From assembly GCA_963691705.1 (NCBI GenBank), contig OY829543.1:27055523-27119522 (forward strand): 64,000 nt of DNA, written 5' to 3'. Origin of the DNA: Viola odorata. Lineage: Eukaryota > Streptophyta > Magnoliopsida > Malpighiales > Violaceae. The notes beneath the pieces were generated by a model. The model searched no databases, was not told where the DNA came from, and saw only the letters and a list, made by a program, of their open reading frames with translations. Position 1 is the stretch's first letter; every line of letters starts with the position of its first letter. Shown in pieces: positions 1 through 13,505 of this stretch. A program made the position numbers and the translations under genes.

Positions 1-2261
1 CCTCACGGCTGGCGCGGCCTATCCGTGAGGTCTTCACGTGGATACGAGGGAGAGCCCTCATGTTCGTATCATCTCCTCCCTCTTCAAATGGATTCCTCCT
101 CGAATCTGCGGGCTCCATTCCTTTGCGAATGTCACACAAAGTACCTACAGAGGAGAGATATGCATCAGCACTATGGAAAAGGGTTGGAAAATAACTTAAA
201 GGTAATTCAAAGCGATGATGTGAAAATAAGTCTGTAGACTTCAAAAGACAAGGATTTTTCTCCCATGGGCGAAGAGTAGGCTTGGGAATTATTACATGAA
301 ATAACCCTAAACTACCCTTTAGTTAAGGCCTTGACCGCGGGCCTGAAGAGATTGGCTTGGAGAGCTAGCGCAAGGTCTCGGATGGCTTAGGCGTGGGGAC
401 TTCATGGGATGCTAGGGTTGGCGCGCCTGGTGCGCGCATGACTTCATGGTTTGCGAGGACTTGGCGCGGCATTCCTCACGGTTGGCGCGGCCTATCTGTG
501 AGGTCTTCACGTGGATACGAGTGAGAGCCCTCATGCTCGTATCATCTACTCCCTCTTCAAATGGATTCGTTCTCGAATCTGCGGGCTCCATTCCTTTGCG
601 AATGTCACACAAAGTACCTACATAGGAGAGATATGCATCAGCACTATGGAAAATGGTTGGAAAATAACTAAAAGGTAACTCAAAGCGATGATGTGAAAAT
701 GAGTCTGTAGACTTCAAAAGACAAGGAATTTTCTCCCATGGGCGAAGAGTAGGCTTGGGAATTATTAAATGAAATAACCCTAAACCACCCTTCACTTAAG
801 GCTTTGACCGCGGGCTTGAAGAGATTGGCTTGGAGAGCTAGCGCAAGGCCTCGGATGGCTTAGGCGTGGGGACATCATGGGATGCTAGGGTTGGCGCGCC
901 TGGTGCGCGCATGACTTCATGGTTTGCGAGGACTTGGCGCGGCATTCCTCACGGCTGGCGCGGCCTATCCGTGAGGTCTTCACGTGGATACGAGGGAGAG
1001 CCCTCATGTTCGTATCATCTCCTCCCTCTTCAAATGGATTCCTCCTCGAATCTGCGGGCTCCATTCCTTTGCGAATGTCACACAAAGTACCTACAGAGGA
1101 GAGATATGCATCAGCACTATGGAAAAGGGTTGGAAAATAACTTAAAGGTAATTCAAAGCGATGATGTGAAAATAAGTCTGTAGACTTCAAAAGACAAGGA
1201 TTTTTCTCCCATGGGCGAAGAGTAGGCTTGGGAATTATTACATGAAATAACCCTAAACTACCCTTTACTTAAGGCCTTGACCGCGGGCCTGAAGAGATTG
1301 GCTTGGAGAGCTAGCGCAAGGCCTCAGATGGCTTAGGCGTGGGGACTTCATGGGATGCTAGGGTTGGCGCGCCTGGTGCGCGCATGACTTCATGGTTTGC
1401 GAGGACTTGGCGCGGCATTCCTCACGGCTGGCGCGGCCTATCTGTGAGGTCTTCACGTGGATACGAGTGAGAGCCCTCATGCTCGTATCATCTACTCCCT
1501 CTTCAAATGGATTCGTTCTCGAATCTGCGCGCTCCATTCCTTTGCGAATGTCACACAAAGTACCTACATAGAAGAGATATGCATCAGCACTATGGAAAAG
1601 AGTTGGAAAAAAACTAAAAGGTAACTCAAAGCGATGATGTGAAAATAAGTCTGTAGACTTCAAAAGACAAGGAGTAGGCTTGGAAATTATTACATGAAAT
1701 AACCCTAAACTACCCTTTACTTAAGGCCTTGACCGCGGGCCTGAAGAGATTGGCTTGGAGAGCTAGCGCAAGGCCTCAGATGGCTTAGGCGTGGGGACTT
1801 CATGGGATGCTAGGGTTGGCGCGCCTGGTGCGCGCATGACTTCATGGTTTGCGAGGACTTGGCGCGGCATTCCTCACGGCTGGCGCGGCCTATCCGTGAG
1901 GTCTTCACGTGGATACGAGTGAGAGCCCTCATGCTCGTATCATCTACTCCCTCTTCAAATGGATTCGTTCTCGAATCTGCGCGCTCCATTCCTTTGCGAA
2001 TGTCACACAAAGTACCTACATAGAAGAGATATGCATCAGCACTATGGAAAAGAGTTGGAAAAAAACTAAAAGGTAACTCAAAGCGATGATGTGAAAATAA
2101 GTCTGTAGACTTCAAAAGACAAGGAGTAGGCTTGGGAATTATTACATGAAATAACCCTAAACTACCCTTTACTTAAGGCCTTGACCGCGGGCTTGAAGAG
2201 ATTGGCTTGGAGAGCTAGCGCAAGGTCTCGGATGGCTTAGGCGCGGGGACTTCATGGGATG
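1..2261 (+). repeat. Left-domain HOR block 0, cut by the window edge
   Basis: Monomer order: partial A (1-411), B 412, A 885, C 1358, C 1810. Together with the following D and E monomers this stretch (1-3206) is repeated almost base for base at 8923-12128, an offset of 8922 bp, with only scattered substitutions (for example GACATCATGG at 871 against GACTTCATGG). The missing left part was therefore probably D-E. The first partial copy carries the rare TTAGTTAAGG, also found in the A copies at 3680, 8861 and 14924. Confidence 0.9.
1358..2261 (+). repeat. Paired 452-bp C monomers with 21-bp deletion
   Basis: Two adjacent C copies (1358-1809, 1810-2261) lack the 21 bases that normally lie between ACAAGGA and GTAGGC, including the CCCATGGG palindrome; the joints are at about 1673 and 2125. 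The flanks share GA, so a short-homology deletion is plausible. The first of the pair reads CTTGGAAATT and the second CTTGGGAATT; the same first/second difference is seen in the other two pairs below, so the pair is an inherited unit. Confidence 0.93.
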
Positions 2262-5200
2262 CTAGGGTGGGCGCGCCTGGTGCGCTCATGTCTTCATGGT
2301 TTGCGAGGACTTGGCGCGACATTCCTCATGTCTTGCGCGGCCTATCCATGAGGTCTTCACGTGGATACGAGTGAGAGCCCTCATGCTCGTATCATCTCCT
2401 CCCTCTTCAAATGGATTCTCCTCGAATCTGCGGGCTCCATTCCTTTGCGAATGTCACACAAAGTACCTACATAGAAGAGATATGCATCAGCACTATGGAA
2501 AAGAGTTGGAAAATAACTAAAAGGTAACTCAAAGCGATGATGGGAAAATAAGTCTGTAGACTTCAAAACACAAGGAATTTTCTCCCATGGGCGAAGAGTA
2601 GGCTTGGGAATTATTACATGAAATGACCCTAAACCACCCTTCACTTAAGGCCTTGACCGCGGGCTTGAAGAGATTGGCTTGGAGAGCTACCGCAAGGCCT
2701 CGGATGGCTTAGGCGCGGGGACTTCATGGGATGCTAGGGTTGGCGCGCCTGGTGCACGCATGTCTTCATGGTTTGCGAGGACTTGGCGCGGCATTCCTCA
2801 CGGCTGGCGCGGCCTATCCGTGAGGTCTTCACGTGGATACGAGTGAGAGCCCTCATGCTCGTATCATCTACTCCCTCTTCAAATGGATTCGTTCTCGAAT
2901 CTGCGGGCTCCATTCCTTTGCGAATGTCACACAAAGTACCTACATAGAAGAGATATGCATCAGCACTATGGAAAAGGGTTGGAAAATAACTAAAAGGTAA
3001 CTCAAAGCGATGATGTGAAAATAAGTCTGTAGACTCCAAAAGACAAGGAATTTTCTCCCATGGGCGAAGAGTAGGCTTGGGAATTATTACATGAAATAAC
3101 CCTAAACCACCCTTCACTTAAGGCTTTGACCGCGGGCTTGAAGAGATTGGCTTGGAGACCTAGCGCAAGGCCTCGGATGGCTTAGGCGTGGGGACTTCAT
3201 GGGATGCTAGGGTTGGCGCGCCTGGTGCGCGCATGACTTCATGGTTTGCGAGGACTTGGCGCGGCATTCCTCACGGCTGGCGCGGCCTATCCGTGAGGTC
3301 TTCACGTGGATACGAGTGAGAGCCCTCATGTTCGTATCATCTCCTCCCTCTTCAAATGGATTCGTCCTCGAATCTGCGGGCTCCATTCCTTTGCGAATGT
3401 CACACAAAGTACCTACATAGGAGAGATATGCATCAGCACTATGGAAAAGGGTTGGAAAATAACTAAAAGGTAATTCAAAGCGATGATGTGAAAATAAGTC
3501 TATAGACTTCAAAAGACAAGGATTTTTCTCCCATGGGCCAAGAGTAGGCTTGGGAATTATTACATGAAATAACCCTAAACCACCCTTCACTTAAGGCTGT
3601 GACCGCGGGCTTGAAGAGATTGGCTTGGAGAGCTAGCGCAAGGCCTTGGATGGCTTATGTGTGGGGACTTCATGGGATGCTAGGGTTGGCACGCCTGGTG
3701 CGCGCATGACTTCATGGTTTGCGAGGACTTGGCGCGGCATTCCTCACGGCTGGCGCGGCCTATCCGTGAGGTCTTCACGTGGATACGAGTGAGAGCCCTC
3801 ATGTTCGTATCATCTCCTCCCTCTTCAAATGGATTCGTCCTCGAATCTGCGGGCTCCATTCCTTTGCGAATGTCACACAAAGTACCTACAGAGGAGAGAT
3901 ATGCATCAGCACTATGGAAAAGGGTTGGAAAATAACTTAAAGGTAATTCAAAGCGATGATGTGAAAATAAGTCTGTAGACTTCAAAAGACAAGGATTTTT
4001 CTCCCATGGGCGAAGAGTAGGCTTGGGAATTATTACATGAAATAACCCTAAACTACCCTTTAGTTAAGGCCTTGACCGCGGGCCTGAAGAGATTGGCTTG
4101 GAGAGCTAGCGCAAGGTCTCGGATGGCTTAGGCGTGGGGACTTCATGGGATGCTAGGGTTGGCGCGCCTGGTGCGCGCATGACTTCATGGTTTGCGAGGA
4201 CTTGGCGCGGCATTCCTCACGGTTGGCACGGCCTATCTGTGAGGTCTTCACGTGGATACTAGTGAGAGCCCTCATGCTCGTATCATCTACTCCCTCTTCA
4301 AATGGATTCGTTCTCGAATCTGCGGGCTCCATTCCTTTGCGAATGTCACACAAAGTACCTACATAGGAGAGATATGCATCAGCACTATGGAAAATGGTTG
4401 GAAAATAACTAAAAGGTAACTCAAAGCGATGATGTGAAAATGAGTCTGTAGACTTCAAAAGACAAGGAATTTTCTCCCATGGGCGAAGAGTAGGCTTGGG
4501 AATTATTAAATGAAATAACCCTAAACCACCCTTCACTTAAGGCTTTGACCGCGGGCTTGAGGAGATTGGCTTGGAGAGCTAGCGCAAGGCCTCAGATGGC
4601 TTAGGCGTGGGGACTTCATGGGATGCTAGGGTTGGCGCGCCTGGTGCGCGCATGACTTCATGGTTTGCGAGGACTTGGCGCGGCATTCCTCACGGCTGGC
4701 GCGGCCTATCCGTGAGGTCTTCACGTGGATACGAGGGAGAGCCCTCATGTTCGTATCATCTCCTCCCTCTTCAAATGGATTCCTCCTCGAATCTGCGGGC
4801 TCCATTCCTTTGCGAATGTCACACAAAGTACCTACAGAGGAGAGATATGCATCAACACTATGGAAAAGGGTTGGAAAATAACTTAAAGGTAATTCAAAGC
4901 GATGATGTGAAAATAAGTCTGTAGACTTCAAAAGACAAGGATTTTTCTCCCATGGGCGAAGAGTAGGCTTGGGAATTATTACATGAAATAACCCTAAACT
5001 ACCCTTTACTTAAGGCCTTGACCGCGGGCCTGAAGAGATTGGCTTGGAGAGCTAGCGCAAGGCCTCAGATGGCTTAGGCGTGGGGACTTCATGGGATGCT
5101 AGGGTTGGCGCGCCTGGTGCGCGCATGACTTCATGGTTTGCGAGGACTTGGCGCGGCATTCCTCACGGCTGGCGCGGCCTATCCGTGAGGTCTTCACGTG

Positions 5201-5550
5201 GATACGAGTGAGAGCCCTCATGCTCGTATCATCTACTCCCTCTTCAAATGGATTCGTTCTCGAATCTGCGCGCTCCATTCCTTTGCGAATGTCACACAAA
5301 GTACCTACATAGAAGAGATATGCATCAGCACTATGGAAAAGAGTTGGAAAAAAACTAAAAGGTAACTCAAAGCGATGATGTGAAAATAAGTCTGTAGACT
5401 TCAAAAGACAAGGATTAGGCTTGGGAATTATTACATGAAATAACCCTAAACTACCCTTTACTTAAGGCCTTGACCGCGGGCCTGAAGAGATTGGCTTGGA
5501 GAGCTAGCGCAAGGTCTCGGATGGCTTAGGCGCGGGGACTTCATGGGATG
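2262..5550 (+). repeat. Left-domain HOR block 1: D-E-F-A'-B-A-C, 3289 bp
   Basis: Starts: D 2262 (472 bp), E 2734, F 3207, A' 3680, B 4153, A 4626, C 5099 (452 bp). The region 885-4625 corresponds monomer by monomer to 12129-15869 (offset 11244). The F copy ends with GGCTGTGACC and GGCTTATGTGTGG, tags that recur wherever F is followed by another GTTGGCACGCC copy. The C monomer here is single, not paired, and its deletion joint reads AAGGATTAGG, shared only with the copy at 16322. Confidence 0.9.
5099..5550 (+). repeat. Single 452-bp C monomer, alternative deletion joint
   Basis: The joint reads AAGGATTAGG rather than AAGGAGTAGG. This is either a 21-bp deletion shifted by one base or a later G to T change. 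The only other copy with this joint is 16322-16773, and both are directly followed by a D monomer. Confidence 0.9.
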
Positions 5551-7914
5551 CTAGGGTGGGCGCTCCTGGTGCGCTCATGTCTTCATGGTTTGCGAGGACT
5601 TGGCGCGACATTCCTCATGTCTTGCGCGGCCTATCCATGAGGTCTTCACGTGGATACGAGTGAGAGCCCTCATGCTCGTATCATCTCCTCCCTCTTCAAA
5701 TGGATTCTCCTCGAATCTGCGGGCTCCATTCCTTTGCGAATGTCACACAAAGTACCTACATAGAAGAGATATGCATCAGCACTATGGAAAAGAGTTGGAA
5801 AATAACTAAAAGGTAACTCAAAGCGATGATGGGAAAATAAGTCTGTAGACTTCAAAACACAAGGAATTTTCTCCCATGGGCGAAGAGTAGGCTTGGGACT
5901 TATTACATGAAATGACCCTAAACCACCCTTCACTTAAGGCCTTGACCGCGGGCTTGAAGAGATTGGCTTGGAGAGCTACCGCAAGGCCTCGGATGGCTTA
6001 GGCGCGGGGACTTCATGGGATGCTAGGGTTGGCGCGCCTGGTGCACGCATGTCTTCATGGTTTGCGAGGACTTGGCGCGGCATTCCTCACGGTTGGCGCG
6101 GCCTATCTGTGAGGTCTTCACGTGGATACGAGTGAGAGCCCTCATGCTCGTATCATCTACTCCCTCTTCAAATGGATTCGTTCTCGAATCTGCGGGCTCC
6201 ATTCCTTTGCGAATGTCACACAAAGTACCTACATAGGAGAGATATGCATCAGCACTATGGAAAATGGTTGGAAAATAACTAAAAGGTAACTCAAAGCAAT
6301 GATGTGAAAATGAGTCTGTAGACTTCAAAAGACAAGGAATTTTCTCCCATGGGCGAAGAGTAGGCTTGGGAATTATTAAATGAAATAACCCTAAACCACC
6401 CTTCACTTAAGGCTTTGACCGCGGGCTTGAAGAGATTGGCTTGGAGAGCTAGCGCAAGGCCTCGGATGGCTTAGGCGTGGGGACTTCATGGGATGCTAGG
6501 GTTGGCGCGCCTGGTGCGCGCATGACTTCATGGTTTGCGAGGACTTGGCGCGGCTTTCCTCACGGCTGGCGCGGCCTATCCGCGAGGTCTTCACGTGGAT
6601 ACGAGGGAGAGCCCTCATGTTCGTATCATCTCCTCCCTCTTCAAATGGATTCCTCCTCGAATCTGCGGGCTCCATTCCTTTGCGAATGTCACACAAAGTA
6701 CCTACAGAGGAGAGATATGCATCAGCACTATGGAAAAGGGTTGGAAAATAACTTAAAGGTAATTCAAAGCGATGATGTGAAAATAAGTCTGTAGACTTCA
6801 AAAGACAAGGATTTTTCTCCCATGGGCGAAGAGTAGGCTTGGGAATTATTACATGAAATAACCCTAAACTACCCTTTACTTAAGGCCTTGACCGCGGGCC
6901 TGAAGAGATTGGCTTGGAGAGCTAGCGCAAGGTCTCGGATGGCTTAGGCGTGGGGACTTCATGGGATGCTAGGGTTGGCGCGCCTGGTGCGCGCATGACT
7001 TCATGGTTTGCGAGGACTTGGCGCGGCATTCCTCACGGTTGGCGCGGCCTATCTGTGAGGTCTTCACGTGGATACGAGTGAGAGCCCTCATGCTCGTATC
7101 GTCTACTCCCTCTTCAAATGGATTCGTTCTCGAATCTGCGGGCTCCATTCCTTTGCGAATGTCACACAAAGTACCTACATAGGAGAGATATGCATCAGCA
7201 CTATGGAAAAGGGTTGGAAAATAACTAAAAGGTAATTCAAAGCGATGATGTGAAAATAAGTCTGTAGACTTCAAAAGACAAGGATTTTTCTCCCATGGGG
7301 GAAGAGTAGGCTTGGGAATTATTACATGAAATAACCATAAACTACCCTTTACTTAAGGCCTTGACCGCGGGCCTGAAGAGATTGGCTTGGAGAGCTAGCG
7401 CAAGGTTTCGGATGGCTTAGGCGTGGGGACTTCATGGGATGCTAGGGTTGGCGCGCCTGGTGCGCGCATAACTTCATGGTTTGCGAGGACTTGGCGCGGC
7501 ATTCCTCACGGTTGGCACGGCCTATCCGTGAGGTCTTCACGTGGATACGAGTGAGAGCCCTCATGCTCGTATCATCTACTCCCTCTTCAAATGGATTCGT
7601 TCTCGAATCTGCGCCCACCATTCCTTTGCGAATGTCACACAAAGTACCTACATAGAAGAGATATGCATCAGCACTATGGAAAAGAGTTGGAAAAAAACTA
7701 AAAGGTAACTCAAAGCGATGATGTGAAAATAAGTCTGTAGACTTCAAAAGACAAGGATTTTTCTCCCATAGGCGAAGAGTAGGCTTGGGAATTATTACAT
7801 GAAATAACCCTAAACTACCCTTTACTTAAGGCCTTGACCACGGGCCTGAAGAGATTGGCTTGGAGAGCTAGCGCAAGGTCTCGGATGGCTTAGGCGCGGG
7901 GACTTCATGGGATG
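5551..7914 (+). repeat. Left-domain HOR block 2: D-E/B-A-B'-C', 2364 bp
   Basis: Starts: D 5551 (472 bp), E/B chimera 6023, A 6496, B-like 6969, full-length C relative 7442. The monomer at 6023 begins with the E tag GCACGCATGTCTTC, then switches to B (CACGGTTGG, CTGTGAGG, AAAATGGTTGG) by about 6115. This fits an exchange that removed the intervening E-F-A-B part present in block 1. The monomer at 7442 has GGAAAAAAAC like C but keeps the 21 bases other left-domain C copies lack, and has GCGCCCACC instead of GCGCGCTCC. Confidence 0.88.
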
Positions 7915-10900
7915 CTAGGGTGGGTGCGCCTGGTGCGCTCATGTCTTCATGGTTTGCGAGGACTTGGCGCGGCATTCCTCATGTCTTGCGCGGCCTATCC
8001 ATGAGGTCTTCACGTGGATACGAGTGAGAGCCCTCATGCTCGTATCATCTCCTCCCACTTCAAATGGATTCGTCCTCGAATCTGCGGGCTCCATTCCTTT
8101 GCGAATGTCACACAAAGTACCTACATAGAAGAGATATGCATCAGCACTATGGAAAAGAGTTGGAAAATAACTAAAAGGTAACTCAAAGCGATGATGGGAA
8201 AATAAGTCTGTAGACTTCAAAACACAAGGAATTTTCTCCCATGGGCGAAGAGTAGGCTTGGGAATTATTACATGAAATGACCCTAAACCACCCTTCACTT
8301 AAGGCCTTGACCGCGGGCTTGAAGAGATTGGCTTGGAGAGCTACCGCAAGGCCTCGGATGGCTCAGGCGCGGGGACTTCATGGGATGCTAGGGTTGGCGC
8401 GCCTGGTGCACGCATGTCTTCATGGTTTGCGAGGACTTGGCGCGGCATTCCTCACGGCTGGCGCGGCCTATCCGTGAGGTCTTCACGTGGATACGAGTGA
8501 GAGCCCTCATGCTCGTATCATCTACTCCCTCTTCAAATGGATTCGTTCTCGAATCTGCGGGCTCCATTCCTTTGCGAATGTCACACAAAGTACCTACATA
8601 GAAGAGATATGCATCAGCACTATGGAAAAGGGTTGGAAAATAACTAAAAGGTAACTCAAAGCGATGATGTGAAAATAAGTCTGTAGACTCCAAAAGACAA
8701 GGAATTTTCTCCCATGGGCGAAGAGTAGGCTTGGGAATTATTACATGAAATAACCCTAAACCACCCTTCACTTAAGGCTTTGACCGCGGGCTTGAAGAGA
8801 TTGGCTTGGAGACCTAGCGCAAGGCCTCGGATGGCTTAGGCGTGGGGACTTCATGGGATGCTAGGGTTGGCGCGCCTGGTGCGCGCATGACTTCATGGTT
8901 TGCGAGGACTTGGCGCGGCATTCCTCACGGCTGGCGCGGCCTATCCGTGAGGTCTTCACGTGGATACGAGGGAGAGCCCTCATGTTCGTATCATCTCCTC
9001 CCTCTTCAAATGGATTCCTCCTCGAATCTGCGGGCTCCATTCCTTTGCGAATGTCACACAAAGTACCTACAGAGGAGAGATATGCATCAGCACTATGGAA
9101 AAGGGTTGGAAAATAACTTAAAGGTAATTCAAAGCGATGATGTGAAAATAAGTCTGTAGACTTCAAAAGACAAGGATTTTTCTCCCATGGGCGAAGAGTA
9201 GGCTTGGGAATTATTACATGAAATAACCCTAAACTACCCTTTAGTTAAGGCCTTGACCGCGGGCCTGAAGAGATTGGCTTGGAGAGCTAGCGCAAGGTCT
9301 CGGATGGCTTAGGCGTGGGGACTTCATGGGATGCTAGGGTTGGCGCGCCTGGTGCGCGCATGACTTCATGGTTTGCGAGGACTTGGCGCGGCATTCCTCA
9401 CGGTTGGCGCGGCCTATCTGTGAGGTCTTCACGTGGATACGAGTGAGAGCCCTCATGCTCGTATCATCTACTCCCTCTTCAAATGGATTCGTTCTCGAAT
9501 CTGCGGGCTCCATTCCTTTGCGAATGTCACACAAAGTACCTACATAGGAGAGATATGCATCAGCACTATGGAAAATGGTTGGAAAATAACTAAAAGGTAA
9601 CTCAAAGCGATGATGTGAAAATGAGTCTGTAGACTTCAAAAGACAAGGAATTTTCTCCCATGGGCGAAGAGTAGGCTTGGGAATTATTAAATGAAATAAC
9701 CCTAAACCACCCTTCACTTAAGGCTTTGACCGCGGGCTTGAAGAGATTGGCTTGGAGAGCTAGCGCAAGGCCTCGGATGGCTTAGGCGTGGGGACTTCAT
9801 GGGATGCTAGGGTTGGCGCGCCAGGTGCGCGCATGACTTCATGGTTTGCGAGGACTTGGCGCGGCATTCCTCACGGCTGGCGCGGCCTATCCGTGAGGTC
9901 TTCACGTGGATACGAGGGAGAGCCCTCATGTTCGTATCATCTCCTCCCTCTTCAAATGGATTCCTCCTCGAATCTGCGGGCTCCATTCCTTTGCGAATGT
10001 CACACAAAGTACCTACAGAGGAGAGATATGCATCAGCACTATGGAAAAGGGTTGGAAAATAACTTAAAGGTAATTCAAAGCGATGATGTGAAAATAAGTC
10101 TGTAGACTTCAAAAGACAAGGATTTTTCTCCCATGGGCGAAGAGTAGGCTTGGGAATTATTACATGAAATAACCCTAAACTACCCTTTACTTAAGGCCTT
10201 GACCGCGGGCCTGAAGAGATTGGCTTGGAGAGCTAGCGCAAGGCCTCAGATGGCTTAGGCGTGGGGACTTCATGGGATGCTAGGGTTGGCGCGCCTGGTG
10301 CGCGCATGACTTCATGGTTTGCGAGGACTTGGCGCGGCATTCCTCACGGCTGGCGCGGCCTATCCGTGAGGTCTTCACGTGGATACGAGTGAGAGCCCTC
10401 ATGCTCGTATCATCTACTCCCTCTTCAAATGGATTCGTTCTCGAATCTGCGCGCTCCATTCCTTTGCGAATGTCACACAAAGTACCTACATAGAAGAGAT
10501 ATGCATCAGCACTATGGAAAAGAGTTGGAAAAAAACTAAAAGGTAACTCAAAGCGATGATGTGAAAATAAGTCTGTAGACTTCAAAAGACAAGGAGTAGG
10601 CTTGGAAATTATTACATGAAATAACCCTAAACTACCCTTTACTTAAGGCCTTGACCGCGGGCCTGAAGAGATTGGCTTGGAGAGCTAGCGCAAGGCCTCA
10701 GATGGCTTAGGCGTGGGGACTTCATGGGATGCTAGGGTTGGCGCGCCTGGTGCGCGCATGACTTCATGGTTTGCGAGGACTTGGCGCGGCATTCCTCACG
10801 GCTGGCGCGGCCTATCCGTGAGGTCTTCACGTGGATACGAGTGAGAGCCCTCATGCTCGTATCATCTACTCCCTCTTCAAATGGATTCGTTCTCGAATCT

Positions 10901-11183
10901 GCGCGCTCCATTCCTTTGCGAATGTCACACAAAGTACCTACATAGAAGAGATATGCATCAGCACTATGGAAAAGAGTTGGAAAAAAACTAAAAGGTAACT
11001 CAAAGCGATGATGTGAAAATAAGTCTGTAGACTTCAAAAGACAAGGAGTAGGCTTGGGAATTATTACATGAAATAACCCTAAACTACCCTTTACTTAAGG
11101 CCTTGACCGCGGGCTTGAAGAGATTGGCTTGGAGAGCTAGCGCAAGGTCTCGGATGGCTTAGGCGCGGGGACTTCATGGGATG
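7915..11183 (+). repeat. Left-domain HOR block 3: D'-E-A-B-A-C-C, 3269 bp
   Basis: Starts: D' 7915 (473 bp, without the 1-bp deletion other D copies have), E 8388, A 8861, B 9334, A 9807, C 10280, C 10732. From 8923 on it is the near-identical partner of 1-2261. The D' copy carries GATTCGTCC, so it shows the D lineage before, or repaired from, the single-base loss. Confidence 0.9.
10280..11183 (+). repeat. Paired 452-bp C monomers
   Basis: Copies 10280-10731 and 10732-11183 carry the same 21-bp loss, with CTTGGAAATT in the first and CTTGGGAATT in the second, as at 1358-2261. Confidence 0.93.
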
Positions 11184-13505
11184 CTAGGGTGGGCGCGCCT
11201 GGTGCGCTCATGTCTTCATGGTTTGCGAGGACTTGGCGCGACATTCCTCATGTCTTGCGCGGCCTATCCATGAGGTCTTCACGTGGATACGAGTGAGAGC
11301 CCTCATGCTCGTATCATCTCCTCCCTCTTCAAATGGATTCTCCTCGAATCTGCGGGCTCCATTCCTTTGCGAATGTCACACAAAGTACCTACATAGAAGA
11401 GATATGCATCAGCACTATGGAAAAGAGTTGGAAAATAACTAAAAGGTAACTCAAAGCGATGATGGGAAAATAAGTCTGTAGACTTCAAAACACAAGGAAT
11501 TTTCTCCCATGGGCGAAGAGTAGGCTTGGGAATTATTACATGAAATGACCCTAAACCACCCTTCACTTAAGGCCTTGACCGCGGGCTTGAAGAGATTGGC
11601 TTGGAGAGCTACCGCAAGGCCTCGGATGGCTTAGGCGCGGGGACTTCATGGGATGCTAGGGTTGGCGCGCCTGGTGCACGCATGTCTTCATGGTTTGCGA
11701 GGACTTGGCGCGGCATTCCTCACGGTTGGCGCGGCCTATCCGTGAGGTCTTCACGTGGATACGAGTGAGAGCCCTCATGCTCGTATCATCTACTCCCTCT
11801 TCAAATGGATTCGTTCTCGAATCTGCGGGCTCCATTCCTTTGCGAATGTCACACAAAGTACCTACATAGAAGAGATATGCATCAGCACTATGGAAAAGGG
11901 TTGGAAAATAACTAAAAGGTAACTCAAAGCGATGATGTGAAAATAAGTCTGTAGACTCCAAAAGACAAGGAATTTTCTCCCATGGGCGAAGAGTAGGCTT
12001 GGGAATTATTACATGAAATAACCCTAAACCACCCTTCACTTAAGGCTTTGACCGCGGGCTTGAAGAGATTGGCTTGGAGACCTAGCGCAAGGCCTCGGAT
12101 GGCTTAGGCGTGGGGACTTCATGGGATGCTAGGGTTGGCGCGCCTGGTGCGCGCATGACTTCATGGTTTGCGAGGACTTGGCGCGGCATTCCTCACGGCT
12201 GGCGCGGCCTATCCGTGAGGTCTTCACGTGGATACGAGTGAGAGCCCTCATGTTCGTATCATCTCCTCCCTCTTCAAATGGATTCCTCCTCGAATCTGCG
12301 GGCTCCATTCCTTTGCGAATGTCACACAAAGTACCTACAGAGGAGAGATATGCATCAGCACTATGGAAAAGGGTTGGAAAATAACTTAAAGGTAATTCAA
12401 AGCGATGATGTGAAAATAAGTCTGTAGACTTCAAAAGACAAGGATTTTTCTCCCATGGGCGAAGAGTAGGCTTGGGAATTATTACATGAAATAACCCTAA
12501 ACTACCCTTTACTTAAGGCCTTGACCGCGGGCCTGAAGAGATTGGCTTGGAGAGCTAGCGCAAGGCCTCAGATGGCTTAGGCGTGGGGACTTCATGGGAT
12601 GCTAGGGTTCGCGCGCCTGGTGCGCGCATGACTTCATGGTTTGCGAGGACTTGGCGCGGCATTCCTCACGGCTGGCGCGGCCTATCCGTGAGGTCTTCAC
12701 GTGGATACGAGTGAGAGCCCTCATGCTCGTATCATCTACTCCCTCTTCAAATGGATTCGTTCTCGAATCTGCGCGCTCCATTCCTTTGCGAATGTCACAC
12801 AAAGTACCTACATAGAAGAGATATGCATCAGCACTATGGAAAAGAGTTGGAAAAAAACTAAAAGGTAACTCAAAGCGATGATGTGAAAATAAGTCTGTAG
12901 ACTTCAAAAGACAAGGAGTAGGCTTGGAAATTATTACATGAAATAACCCTAAACTACCCTTTACTTAAGGCCTTGACCGCGGGCCTGAAGAGATTGGCTT
13001 GGAGAGCTAGCGCAAGGCCTCAGATGGCTTAGGCGTGGGGACTTCATGGGATGCTAGGGTTGGCGCGCCTGGTGCGCGCATGACTTCATGGTTTGCGAGG
13101 ACTTGGCGCGGCATTCCTCACGGCTGGCGCGGCCTATCCGTGAGGTCTTCACGTGGATACGAGTGAGAGCCCTCATGCTCGTATCATCTACTCCCTCTTC
13201 AAATGGATTCGTTCTCGAATCTGCGCGCTCCATTCCTTTGCGAATGTCACACAAAGTACCTACATAGAAGAGATATGCATCAGCACTATGGAAAAGAGTT
13301 GGAAAAAAACTAAAAGGTAACTCAAAGCGATGATGTGAAAATAAGTCTGTAGACTTCAAAAGACAAGGAGTAGGCTTGGGAATTATTACATGAAATAACC
13401 CTAAACTACCCTTTACTTAAGGCCTTGACCGCGGGCTTGAAGAGATTGGCTTGGAGAGCTAGCGCAAGGTCTCGGATGGCTTAGGCGCGGGGACTTCATG
13501 GGATG
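11184..13505 (+). repeat. Left-domain HOR block 4: D-E-A''-C-C, 2322 bp
   Basis: Starts: D 11184 (472 bp), E 11656, A'' 12129, C 12602, C 13054. The A'' copy combines GAGTGAGAG (as in F) with GATTCCTCC and CAGAGGAGAG (as in A), so it looks like an F/A mosaic that replaced the F-A-B run of longer blocks. The copy at 12602 has GGTTCGCGCGCC, a private substitution. Confidence 0.9.
12602..13505 (+). repeat. Paired 452-bp C monomers
   Basis: Copies 12602-13053 and 13054-13505, again in first/second order by CTTGGAAATT and CTTGGGAATT. Confidence 0.93.

Noticed and set aside
412..795. Minus-strand frame of 127 codons, and its equivalents in nearly every monomer, as a gene family
   Set aside because: It begins at GTG, and the 101-codon form at TTG; neither is a normal eukaryotic start. 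Copies are broken by the D frameshift, no promoter or intron signals are seen, and no known domain is recognised. It is a by-product of the repeat.
919..1140. Plus-strand ATG frame of 73 codons in A and some other monomers
   Set aside because: It does start at ATG but is open only in a minority of variants and overlaps two other frames of the same repeat. No recognisable protein features.
866..1183. Plus-strand frame of 105 codons in A monomers
   Set aside because: It starts at GTG, overlaps the opposite frame, and exists only where A-specific substitutions remove stops. Nothing supports coding.
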